A DNA stretch of 35,597 nucleotides from a virus. Of the stretch, positions 7,990-13,822 are shown piece after piece. Position 1 is the first letter of the stretch; the number at the start of each line of letters is the position of its first letter. Location of the stretch: IMG/VR virus record IMGVR_UViG_3300044641_001258, positions 1 to 35,597 of that record; one strand, written 5' to 3'. A model generated the notes under the pieces. That model saw only the letters and a list, made by a program, of their open reading frames with translations. It was not told the DNA's origin and ran no database searches. A program made the translations under genes and the position numbers.

Positions 7990-8092
7990 ATTCTTTCATT
8001 TTTGCGATTAAAAATAATGTTACATATAAGAAGCATGCCAGTGGCACTGCTAATAAAAAAAACTTTATAAAGGTTAAGATAGTCTTTATCAT
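7976..8092 (-). CDS. Tiny single-pass membrane protein (38 aa)
   Basis: An ORF of 38 codons from ATG at 8092 to TAA at 7976-7978. The product is mostly one hydrophobic helix (TFIKFFLLAVPLACFLYVTLFLIA) with a basic, charged C-terminus (KMKEYGKS). Its ATG overlaps the TGA of the preceding 42-codon gene (ATGA arrangement) and its end overlaps the next gene, which supports translation. Function unknown; small phage membrane proteins of this sort may act in superinfection exclusion or host takeover, but there is no direct evidence. Confidence 0.55.
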   Translation of the reverse strand: MIKTILTFIKFFLLAVPLACFLYVTLFLIAKMKEYGKS

Positions 8093-8217
8093 AGATTTTC
8101 AATTATAGCAGTTAAGATAAAAGCTACTGCCAGGATGATGCCAGCATATAGCGGATTAATACTCTCTGAGCGGTAGCGCTCATTTGCTTTTTGTTGTGGT
8201 GTTTTCAGCGTGTTCAT
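8089..8217 (-). CDS. Tiny membrane protein (42 aa)
   Basis: An ORF of 42 codons from ATG at 8217 to TGA at 8089. The first half is polar and basic (MNTLKTPQQKANERYRSESIN), the second half is a single membrane helix (PLYAGIILAVAFILTAII). The start is preceded by a TTTTTAATT leader, the same kind seen before the SSB-like gene at 13110. ATGA coupling with the 38-residue gene suggests the two small membrane proteins are made together. No known family. Confidence 0.55.
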   Translation of the reverse strand: MNTLKTPQQKANERYRSESINPLYAGIILAVAFILTAIIENL

Positions 8218-8239
8218 AATTAAAAATTAAAATTAAAAA

Positions 8240-8270
8240 GTATGTAGCTTGTTCCATTGGCGATAGCTAC
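8240..8270 (-). other. Weak hairpin in leader of the small membrane genes
   Basis: GTAGCT at 8244-8249 and AGCTAC at 8265-8270 form a perfect 6-bp stem with a 15-base loop. On the minus strand a run of five T follows a few bases later. It sits between the gene ending at 8287 and the ATG at 8217, and could be a weak terminator or a leader structure. The short stem makes this uncertain. Confidence 0.25.
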
Positions 8271-8286
8271 CCAAACGCAAAGAATA

Positions 8287-8478
8287 TTAATGTCTATAAT
8301 AACTAGATGCAAATGCACCTATTTTTCTATTTTTAATAACTTTATTATAAGCATCATTTTTTGCATCCTCATCTGAGGATCCAGTATTTTTTAAAAAATC
8401 AAAATAAATCTTAAAGTTTCTCCATTCATTTTCAGTAAGATTTTTCATGTTTACATCTGTACTCATTGGCTTTTTCAT
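8287..8478 (-). CDS. Hypothetical small protein with own promoter
   Basis: From the ATG at 8478 the product is 63 residues (MKKPMSTDVNMKNLTENEWRNFKIYFDFLKNTGSSDEDAKNDAYNKVI...), a polar, helical protein of unknown function. A longer frame to 8505 exists, but the TAnnTTTG box at 8503-8510 overlaps that start, so the transcript should begin after it and the 8478 ATG is preferred. A middle acidic linker (GSSDEDAKND) separates two predicted helices. It lies just after the helicase gene on the same strand. Confidence 0.55.
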   Translation of the reverse strand: MKKPMSTDVNMKNLTENEWRNFKIYFDFLKNTGSSDEDAKNDAYNKVIKNRKIGAFASSYYRH

Positions 8479-8502
8479 ATACTTTGTTTTTGATTGATAA
8501 AT

Positions 8503-8542
8503 CAAAGCTAAGTATTTCCATTTAATAAAAAAAAATTTTTTT
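8503..8542 (-). promoter_or_regulatory. Internal minus-strand promoter with A/T tract
   Basis: On the minus strand a -7 box TAGCTTTG (8510-8503) is preceded by 9 bases, then ATTAAAT, nine T and seven A. The same elements with the same 9-base spacing occur before the SSB-like gene at 13145-13185. No TTG -33 box is visible. It lies directly after the helicase stop and would start a transcript for the small genes 8478 to 7428. Confidence 0.6.
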
Positions 8543-9767
8543 AAATATATTTTTTAAAATGGCTTAAAGTGTAATCTTTTTTATTCTGGACCATGCCAAA
8601 AATACGCTCCTCTATGCCTCCCTGGGTGAATATCCAGTACACATTAGATGCCTCTGTGCGATCCTTTGTCTGCATCCTGGCCCTGGACTGCCAGTAGCTA
8701 ACTGCCGAAAAATCAATATTATACATCACTAAAGCATCTGCTGAGCTTAAATTAATGCCCTCTCTGCCAGATTGGATCTGGGATATAAAGACTGCATCAC
8801 CAGATGCCTCATTAAAGGCCATAGGATCCTCTATAATGCGCCCAGCAAAGGTTACCCTAAGCTGCATACCTTCTGCTATGTACTTGTAAAATATGGCTAT
8901 CTTTTGGCCCTTAAAGCGCTCTTTGATAAAGTTAGCCTTAGTATCATCAAATATCACTGCATTGCCATCCTCAGTCTTGACTGATCCAGAGCATATCTGG
9001 TGGATCTTCTGCATCTCTTTTACTGCCGTATCTGCCAGGATTACCTGGCCATCTTTAGTCCTAAATAACTTATCCTTTCTAATCCTATCTATGGCCCATT
9101 TAACCTTATCAGACATAGGTACATATAAGATCACCTCATGCACCAGGCTCTCAAAGCCAGCCTCTTCTTGAGTATAGGTGAGCATAAGATGTGATATTTC
9201 GCTACTGATCCTCTCTTGCTTTACTTTGCTATAATCTGCAAGCTCCCTATTAAATACATACTTTTTAGCTGGGATGCCATACTCTTTATGCCACTTGTAA
9301 AAGTTAGCATATCCATTAAATGGACTATAACTACTGATCCAAAACTGGTGGTACATCTGCGCATAAGATTCTGGACTAGGTGTGCCAGATAAATAAATAA
9401 TTGGCTTGCCTTCGCATATAACTTTTAAAGCTTTTGTGCGCTCAGATGGTATAGGGTACTGCCCTAAAGAGTGTGCCTCATCTACTATGATCACATCATA
9501 GCTTTGTATTACTTTATGTACTTGCTCAAAGTTAATTATATCAATATCATATATGCATAAGCTTTGATCATAATCATCCTGGATGCTGCTAATAGCTTTT
9601 TTCTTAGTAACAAATAATACCTTTTTTGCATTCATTAAGCTAGCAATATGCAAGCTGGTAATAGTCTTACCAGTGCGCACTTGCATGGCTAAATAGACCA
9701 GGCCAAATTCTTTAAGTATAGCTATAGCTTGATCAGCAATATCTACTTGATAATCTCTTAATTGCAT
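8541..9767 (-). CDS. SNF2-like superfamily 2 helicase
   Basis: A 408-residue SF2 DNA-dependent ATPase of the compact SNF2-like type found in phages. Visible motifs: Q-like N-terminus 'LRDYQ', Walker A 'QVRTGKT' at residues 29-35 (arginine where glycine is common, as is frequent in this group), DEAH box at 96-99, motif III 'SGTP' at 127-130, then a C-terminal RecA domain with 'SGREGINLSSADALVMYN' and motif VI 'YWQSRARMQT'. It probably remodels replication or recombination intermediates together with the nucleases of the same block. The minus-strand transcript may be attenuated by the inverted repeat just upstream (9784-9848). Confidence 0.85.
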   Translation of the reverse strand: MQLRDYQVDIADQAIAILKEFGLVYLAMQVRTGKTITSLHIASLMNAKKVLFVTKKKAISSIQDDYDQSLCIYDIDIINFEQVHKVIQSYDVIIVDEAHSLGQYPIPSERTKALKVICEGKPIIYLSGTPSPESYAQMYHQFWISSYSPFNGYANFYKWHKEYGIPAKKYVFNRELADYSKVKQERISSEISHLMLTYTQEEAGFESLVHEVILYVPMSDKVKWAIDRIRKDKLFRTKDGQVILADTAVKEMQKIHQICSGSVKTEDGNAVIFDDTKANFIKERFKGQKIAIFYKYIAEGMQLRVTFAGRIIEDPMAFNEASGDAVFISQIQSGREGINLSSADALVMYNIDFSAVSYWQSRARMQTKDRTEASNVYWIFTQGGIEERIFGMVQNKKDYTLSHFKKYI

Positions 9768-9783
9768 TGGTAAAATTTAATGT

Positions 9784-9848
9784 AAAAAATGGGAGGGATC
9801 GTTTAAACATAACCAAACACCCCTATTTGATAATTTATTCCCTCCCAT
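9784..9848 (-). terminator. Long-loop inverted repeat, terminator or attenuator
   Basis: ATGGGAGGGA at 9789-9798 pairs perfectly with TCCCTCCCAT at 9839-9848, a G/C-rich 10-bp stem that stands out in this A/T-rich genome, with a 40-base loop. On the minus strand the stem is followed by a run of T, as in an intrinsic terminator. It lies between the HExxH protein gene and the helicase gene. The loop also holds a GTTTAAAC palindrome. A protein-binding or RNA-stability role is equally possible. Confidence 0.5.
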
Positions 9849-9886
9849 GACCTCATCATATTAAACTGGTCAGAGGTAATCCAGTA

Positions 9887-10159
9887 TTATATTTGACCAT
9901 CTTGTAATGGCTCATCTTCTTTCTGATCTATTCTTCTATAGCCTTCTTTCCAGAGTATCCTGGTTAATGTCACAGAATTACGCACTATAGTCTCTTCTGA
10001 GTTTCTGGGATATAATAAATGTAATACCTCATGGATCAGAATCTCTAGATGCTTCTTTCCTTTTAGGCGCTCATCAAGCTCCACTATGCCATCACTAGAT
10101 GCCATGCCATGGGCCTTCTCTCTGCCCAGCTTCCGATATATAATCTTAATTTTAAGCAT
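9887..10159 (-). CDS. Small HExxH metallopeptidase-like protein
   Basis: A 90-residue protein with a clear zinc-binding motif HEVLH at residues 43-47, within 'EILIHEVLHLLYPRNSEETIVRNSVTLTRILWKEGYRR'. The downstream glutamates in 'NSEET' could supply the third ligand. Proteins of this size and pattern are frequent in Bacteroidetes phages and are usually left as putative metallopeptidases; the fold may be like SprT or ImmA/IrrE cores. Substrate unknown. The N-terminus overlaps the preceding gene by eight bases. Confidence 0.65.
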   Translation of the reverse strand: MLKIKIIYRKLGREKAHGMASSDGIVELDERLKGKKHLEILIHEVLHLLYPRNSEETIVRNSVTLTRILWKEGYRRIDQKEDEPLQDGQI

Positions 10160-10349
10160 CTTTTAACATAGCCTCATCTGGTCTATCAATATTATCTGGA
10201 AAAAATATAGCTTGCCCACCTCTCACCATTGCCAAAAGTTTTTTTATATGCTGCTCTAGATTCACTACCTCTGCATACTTTTTAACTAACCATGCCTCTT
10301 GCTCTGTTGCCTTCATCTTGTTAAAGTTTTTTGGGATCTTCATACTCAA
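10152..10349 (-). CDS. Hypothetical protein
   Basis: A 65-residue protein starting inside the end of the DUF3310 gene (29-base overlap) and overlapping the next gene by eight bases. It contains a helical 'MKATEQEAWLVKKYAEVVNLEQHIKKLLAMVRGG' segment and an acidic C-terminus with 'PDNIDRPDEA'. No family recognised. Overlaps on both sides argue that it is translated as part of the minus-strand DNA-metabolism transcript. An alternative start two codons in (MKIP) is possible. Confidence 0.6.
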   Translation of the reverse strand: MSMKIPKNFNKMKATEQEAWLVKKYAEVVNLEQHIKKLLAMVRGGQAIFFPDNIDRPDEAMLKDA

Positions 10350-10737
10350 ATTTTATTAGTAAATCTATATAATGTTTAGCCTTCTTTAAATCTTCTATTC
10401 CATTTTTATCCTTATGTCTTACTACATACTTAATGATATTGCCTTCTATAAATGATAAGTTATTAGCATGGATAAATTCTGTAGGTTGGATCTTTAATTT
10501 TTTATAATGGCTACCTCCTATTTGATCATTGGTAGGTGATTCTTCTTTTACATAAGGTAATTCTTCTTTTATATATTCTTGAAAAGCATGAATAAACCAT
10601 CCATCGTAAATAGTTCCTATAGGATAATAACTATTTTCAATTACTACCTTTCCTTTAAAAAAATCTTTATCCTTTATTTCTAAGCATTCTAATATTACAC
10701 CAGTGCCTAAGGATTTATATAATTTACCTACCTCCAT
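10321..10737 (-). CDS. DUF3310 protein
   Basis: A 138-residue protein. The C-terminal 70 residues are a typical DUF3310 domain: 'DQIGGSHYKKLKIQPTEFIHANNLSFIEGNIIKYVVRHKDKNGIEDLKKAKHYIDLLI', with the signature GGxHYK, IQP and NIIKYVxRHKxKNGxEDLxKAxHY. Function is not established; it is often annotated as a nucleotide-kinase-like protein. The first 65 residues form a separate beta-rich domain ('KLYKSLGTGVILECLEIKDKDFFKGKVVI...'), probably a small SH3-like fold, fused to it. One-base overlap with the exonuclease gene upstream. Confidence 0.8.
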   Translation of the reverse strand: MEVGKLYKSLGTGVILECLEIKDKDFFKGKVVIENSYYPIGTIYDGWFIHAFQEYIKEELPYVKEESPTNDQIGGSHYKKLKIQPTEFIHANNLSFIEGNIIKYVVRHKDKNGIEDLKKAKHYIDLLIKFEYEDPKKL

Positions 10738-11468
10738 TATTTATCAGTTTTAGTAGTATAATGATTACAAGTCTTGCACTTATAAACTATTCTTTTAGTT
10801 CCAGATGCTAATACTCTATTAGAATGCTTGATCAAATCATCTGATCCACAATTAGCGCATGTACCTCTATCCTCACCAAACACCACACCATAGTGTGTTT
10901 TAGCTGGTATGTGTGTACTCAAATGCTCATGCACTTTTTGTAATAAAACTACATCCATCTTGCAATACTTAACCATTTTATCTAGCGCCTTCATGTCATT
11001 CTTTAAAGCTATATCTTTCCAGAGATCAAAATCTGTTTTGATTTTCTGACCAATGCCTAAAAAGTCTGCTATATAATTTAGCCTATTGCTATTAAATTTA
11101 AATTTTGATCTAGCTACTTTTAAAGTATCTATGGTAGTGTAGTTAGGAAACATTTGAATCCCATGAAATAAACATCTAGTGCGAATCCATGCAAGATCAA
11201 ATTTATCTCCATTATGCCCTACCAGCTCATCTGCGCTATCTACTATCTTAATAAAATCTTGCAGCATCTTTTTATCACTTTGCTTTTTATCCCAGGTCAA
11301 TGCTTGCACATCCTTCTCACCTTCCCACTTATAGCAAATGCAAATGATCGCTCTTTCTTTTAAGATGTTTTGATAGCCAATATTTAATTTATACCCAGAC
11401 TGCCAAAAGAATCCGATATTTGGACTTGTCTCTATGTCAAAGTATAATCGTTTTCTTTTGGTAGCCAT
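10737..11468 (-). CDS. DnaQ-like 3'-5' exonuclease with C-terminal zinc ribbon
   Basis: A 243-residue RNase H-fold exonuclease. ExoI is 'FDIETSP' at residues 10-16 (D11, E13), ExoII is 'GHNGDKFD' at 84-91, and ExoIII is 'YCKMDV' at 168-173 (D172), giving the four acidic metal ligands. The last about 40 residues contain two CxxC knuckles (C204/C207 and C231/C234), a zinc ribbon likely to bind DNA. There is no polymerase domain in the protein or elsewhere in the genome, so it is more likely a recombination or end-processing nuclease than a proofreading subunit. It lies 13 bases after the PD-(D/E)XK nuclease gene. Confidence 0.85.
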   Translation of the reverse strand: MATKRKRLYFDIETSPNIGFFWQSGYKLNIGYQNILKERAIICICYKWEGEKDVQALTWDKKQSDKKMLQDFIKIVDSADELVGHNGDKFDLAWIRTRCLFHGIQMFPNYTTIDTLKVARSKFKFNSNRLNYIADFLGIGQKIKTDFDLWKDIALKNDMKALDKMVKYCKMDVVLLQKVHEHLSTHIPAKTHYGVVFGEDRGTCANCGSDDLIKHSNRVLASGTKRIVYKCKTCNHYTTKTDK

Positions 11469-11481
11469 GGGGTAAAGTTAA

Positions 11482-12246
11482 TTACTTTTTATGAGATAAT
11501 TGATAAGAAAATTCTCTAGGCTTATCATCTTCATGCTCAGCTTGCCATAACTTTTGCACAGATTGGAATAAATCCCAGTCTTTAGACCTATCATCTTTGA
11601 TCACCATCTGCCATCCTGGCCCTTGGATTGCTCCATTTTTGCCATAGGTCCTAGTCTTAGCATTAAGCCATAAGATAGCCACACCATCAATAGTAGCTGG
11701 TAAATTTAATTTTTGAGCTGCATCTAAGCTAGGAAATGCATTAAGATATAACATCTCATATGCTGCTAATTGCAGCCAGTAGCTATTATAGATGCCATTG
11801 CTGGTCTTGATGTCAAGCACATAGCTTTTGCCATCTATTTTACAAATGCGATCCAAAGTACCAGCAAAGCCTAATGATCCATTAACAAAGGTTTGCTCTA
11901 TTAATAAATGCTCTGGCTTATACATCTTGCTAAAATCCACATAGCGCTCAAACATATTCCATTCCTCAAGAGAGTATCTAGGCTTACCATTATCATCTAA
12001 TAGATTACATTGTAACCCATTATCATAATCCTCAGTAAGCTGGTGAACATTTGATCCTCTTCTACCAGCAGCATCTCTGATCTCATCTGCTTTACTGCCT
12101 ACCTCTTTCATCCATTGCATTAACTGGTAAGGCTTAGGATAAGCCTCTAAAATTGTGGTAGCACTAGGATAGTGCTGGCCATTGTCATCTGTGTAGAATC
12201 TGCCATCTACAAAGGTTAATTGATTAGGGTGTGTTTTTACTAACAT
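11482..12246 (-). CDS. PD-(D/E)XK nuclease, Cas4/RecB-like
   Basis: A 254-residue nuclease of the PD-(D/E)XK superfamily (PDDEXK_1/RecB nuclease type). Visible catalytic pattern: H68 in 'RGSNVHQL', E117 in 'LLIEQTF', D132 in 'FAGTLDRI', and 'LDIKTS' with D145 and K147, followed by 'SYWLQLAAYEMLY', the conserved QxxxY helix. No iron-sulphur cysteine cluster is evident, unlike true Cas4, and no cas genes are nearby. It probably works with the SSB-like protein and exonuclease in phage recombination or host DNA degradation. Confidence 0.82.
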   Translation of the reverse strand: MLVKTHPNQLTFVDGRFYTDDNGQHYPSATTILEAYPKPYQLMQWMKEVGSKADEIRDAAGRRGSNVHQLTEDYDNGLQCNLLDDNGKPRYSLEEWNMFERYVDFSKMYKPEHLLIEQTFVNGSLGFAGTLDRICKIDGKSYVLDIKTSNGIYNSYWLQLAAYEMLYLNAFPSLDAAQKLNLPATIDGVAILWLNAKTRTYGKNGAIQGPGWQMVIKDDRSKDWDLFQSVQKLWQAEHEDDKPREFSYQLSHKK

Positions 12247-12252
12247 AGTTTT

Positions 12253-12444
12253 TTATTTAGTATATTCTTTAATAGTTTCTTTGACATGTAGGCTACCATC
12301 ATTAAGCCATACAAGATGAGCAATGCGCTCTATATCTTCTAATGTATCAGATCCAGTGATGAATCTATCATCTACATACAAAAAGTATCGTACATAATCA
12401 TCTGCTAGATTTGTATCTCTTTCTATTCTATAATTATTTGGCAT
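12253..12444 (-). CDS. Hypothetical protein
   Basis: A 63-residue protein, 'MPNNYRIERDTNLADDYVRYFLYVDDRFITGSDTLEDIERIAHLVWLND...'. It looks like a small beta-hairpin plus helix fold; no motif identifies a function. It is the first gene after the SSB-like gene and its terminator-like region, and ends six bases before the start of the nuclease gene. Confidence 0.6.
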   Translation of the reverse strand: MPNNYRIERDTNLADDYVRYFLYVDDRFITGSDTLEDIERIAHLVWLNDGSLHVKETIKEYTK

Positions 12445-12463
12445 GTTAAATATTTTATGGTGT

Positions 12464-12528
12464 AAAAAAGCGCCTTTTTGTCCAGAAGGCTAACTGGTGC
12501 TTCATTTACCACCAAACTAAAAAGGTGC
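12464..12528 (-). terminator. Terminator or attenuator after the SSB-like gene
   Basis: On the minus strand, GCCTT (12490-12486) pairs with AAGGC (12476-12472), followed by GC and six T: a short intrinsic terminator. A competing, larger pairing joins 12519-12528 with 12470-12479 (ten positions, one G-U) and starts in the last codons of the SSB-like gene. The two structures share the same right arm and exclude each other, a layout typical of attenuators. Confidence 0.5.
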
Positions 12529-13110
12529 AGTATCATCTTCATCATCTTCTAATTCCATAGCGGTTAAAGATGTGAAAATGTTTAAAGCCATATTTTCTAG
12601 GAATGCCATCATATCTGAATCATCCCACTGCTCCTTACCTTTGACCTTAATCTTTTGCATTTGAGGTAATCCATTAGGATCTTCTTTAGTGTAATAAGGT
12701 GCGATCTTATTGCCATCCTGGTACAATGTTACACCAGTGATAGTTTTAGTAGGATCATTTTTATCCTTCATGGCCCATGGCATGAATCTTACTGGCTTAG
12801 ATAAATTAAGATTTGGCAAAGCCTTTAAGAAAGATGCAGCGTATCTACTGCTATAGCCTAAGCTAATAACATATGTAGAATCTCCATCCTCAAAAGTGAT
12901 CTGCCATTGTTTACCATAATCATTCTCTCTTGTAGAGATGCTTTTAATGGTAGCAGTTAGATCCTTAAAAAATTCCTCATTCACCACTTTGCCAGTCTTT
13001 GTGATCCTTTGTGTGGTGTACTGGTTTGCTTCTTTGTGCTGGCGGACTAGGTTGCCATCTGCAACGGATAGGTAAATAGTGTTAGTACCTACTGATTTTG
13101 TTAGAGCCAT
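12517..13110 (-). CDS. Putative single-stranded DNA-binding protein
   Basis: A 197-residue protein, first gene of the minus-strand block. It has a beta-rich core ('DYGKQWQITFEDGDSTYVISLGYSSRYAASFLKAL...VRFMPWAM') compatible with an OB-like fold, and ends in a strongly acidic tail closing with phenylalanine ('ELEDDEDDTAPF'), the hallmark of SSB proteins that recruit partners through their C-terminus. Its promoter-proximal place ahead of nucleases and a helicase fits a highly expressed DNA-binding protein. The core does not match canonical bacterial SSB by eye, so the call rests on tail, size and context. Confidence 0.55.
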   Translation of the reverse strand: MALTKSVGTNTIYLSVADGNLVRQHKEANQYTTQRITKTGKVVNEEFFKDLTATIKSISTRENDYGKQWQITFEDGDSTYVISLGYSSRYAASFLKALPNLNLSKPVRFMPWAMKDKNDPTKTITGVTLYQDGNKIAPYYTKEDPNGLPQMQKIKVKGKEQWDDSDMMAFLENMALNIFTSLTAMELEDDEDDTAPF

Positions 13111-13144
13111 AATTAAAAATGTAGTTTGTTTTATACTACGAGAA

Positions 13145-13185
13145 CAAATGTAAGATTATTTATTTAATAAAAAAAAATTTTTTTT
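13145..13185 (-). promoter_or_regulatory. Main minus-strand promoter
   Basis: On the minus strand: an A8/T9 tract, ATTAAAT (13168-13162), nine bases, then TACATTTG (13152-13145), a good TAnnTTTG -7 box. The ATG of the SSB-like gene is at 13110, giving a leader of roughly 25-30 bases. The architecture matches the internal promoter at 8503-8542. No TTG -33 box is visible. Confidence 0.7.
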
Positions 13186-13208
13186 AAAGTTTTTATAAAT
13201 TATATTTG
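13178..13208 (+). promoter_or_regulatory. Divergent plus-strand promoter
   Basis: TATATTTG at 13201-13208 is a perfect TAnnTTTG box, 18 bases before the ATG at 13226. Upstream lies the same A9/T8 tract used by the minus-strand promoter, so one A/T tract seems to serve two back-to-back promoters. This would start the early plus-strand genes. Confidence 0.6.
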
Positions 13209-13225
13209 TAGCAAATAGAAAATAT

Positions 13226-13459
13226 ATGAAAACTGCAATAGAAGAAGCACTAGATAGTCTTTCAAAACTTGAAATAAAAACTCCAGATGAAATGGAGCTT
13301 TTAGGTAGAGTAGCTAGTATATTATTTTTAAAACTTGAAAAAGAAAAAAGACAAATAAGCTTAGCTTATGGTTATGGGTATCAAGATTGTAAAAACAATA
13401 TAAAAATAGATAATGCAGATCAATATTATAATAATAAATTTAAAAAACAAAACACATGA
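13226..13459 (+). CDS. Hypothetical early protein
   Basis: A 77-residue, mostly helical, charged protein (MKTAIEEALDSLSKLEIKTPDEMELLGRVASILFLKLEKEKRQISLAYGYGYQDC...). No family recognised. It is the first gene downstream of the divergent plus-strand promoter, so it is probably made early. Its TGA overlaps the ATG of the next small gene (ATGA), indicating coupled translation. A/T-rich codon use resembles other small genes here. Confidence 0.65.
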   Translation: MKTAIEEALDSLSKLEIKTPDEMELLGRVASILFLKLEKEKRQISLAYGYGYQDCKNNIKIDNADQYYNNKFKKQNT

Positions 13460-13596
13460 AAAAAGAAACCAGAGGCAGAAAGCCACTACCAGACAAAGAA
13501 AAGAAAAAGCCTATCTTTATTATGATTAAAGGTAAGTTTGTAAAAGAAGTGAAACCAAAACTTAAAGAAATTGAGAGAGAGTATAATACAAAGTAA
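13456..13596 (+). CDS. Small basic protein with AT-hook-like motif (46 aa)
   Basis: An ORF of 46 codons from ATG at 13456 to TAA at 13594-13596. The product is very basic and begins 'MKKETRGRKPLPDKEKKKP'; the core RGRKP is like an AT-hook, which binds the minor groove of A/T-rich DNA. The rest (IFIMIKGKFVKEVKPKLKEIEREYNTK) could be a strand followed by a helix. Small GRKP-containing proteins of this type are familiar from Bacteroidetes phages. It overlaps both neighbours, so translation is well supported. Confidence 0.6.
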   Translation: MKKETRGRKPLPDKEKKKPIFIMIKGKFVKEVKPKLKEIEREYNTK

Positions 13597-13822
13597 AGCC
13601 ATTAAGCATTTTGAATTGAAAGGCTATCTTGTAGTCAAGATCATACAATGTAATAAAAATGGTATGCCAGACCTTATGCTCTTAAAAGATGGTAAAACAT
13701 TCTTTATAGAGTGTAAGACTGAGAAGGGCAGACTATCTGAACTGCAAAAGTATAGACACGAACAATTACAAGAGCATGGATTTGAAGTGCGCACAATTTA
13801 TAAAATACAAGATATATGCTAA
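13571..13822 (+). CDS. VRR-NUC domain nuclease
   Basis: An 83-residue PD-(D/E)XK nuclease of the VRR-NUC family. Residues E3 and Q7 ('RESIIQSKAIKHF'), D34 in 'GMPDLMLL', and E47/K49 in 'FFIECK' form the expected catalytic pattern. VRR-NUC proteins of phage size resolve or cut branched DNA, similar to Holliday-junction resolvases. The start is assigned to TTG at 13571 because the family begins a few residues before the conserved E and Q and no ATG is available there. It overlaps the AT-hook gene by 26 bases and the primase-helicase start by seven. Confidence 0.82.
   Translation: MRESIIQSKAIKHFELKGYLVVKIIQCNKNGMPDLMLLKDGKTFFIECKTEKGRLSELQKYRHEQLQEHGFEVRTIYKIQDIC

Noticed and set aside
9887-10159. 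ImmA-type repressor-cleaving protein and thus a temperate lifestyle
   Set aside because: Only an HExxH motif is visible; there is no adjacent helix-turn-helix repressor and no integrase anywhere in the genome.
11482-12246. cas4 gene of a phage-borne CRISPR system
   Set aside because: The protein is a general PD-(D/E)XK nuclease without the cysteine cluster, and no cas1, cas2 or array is present.
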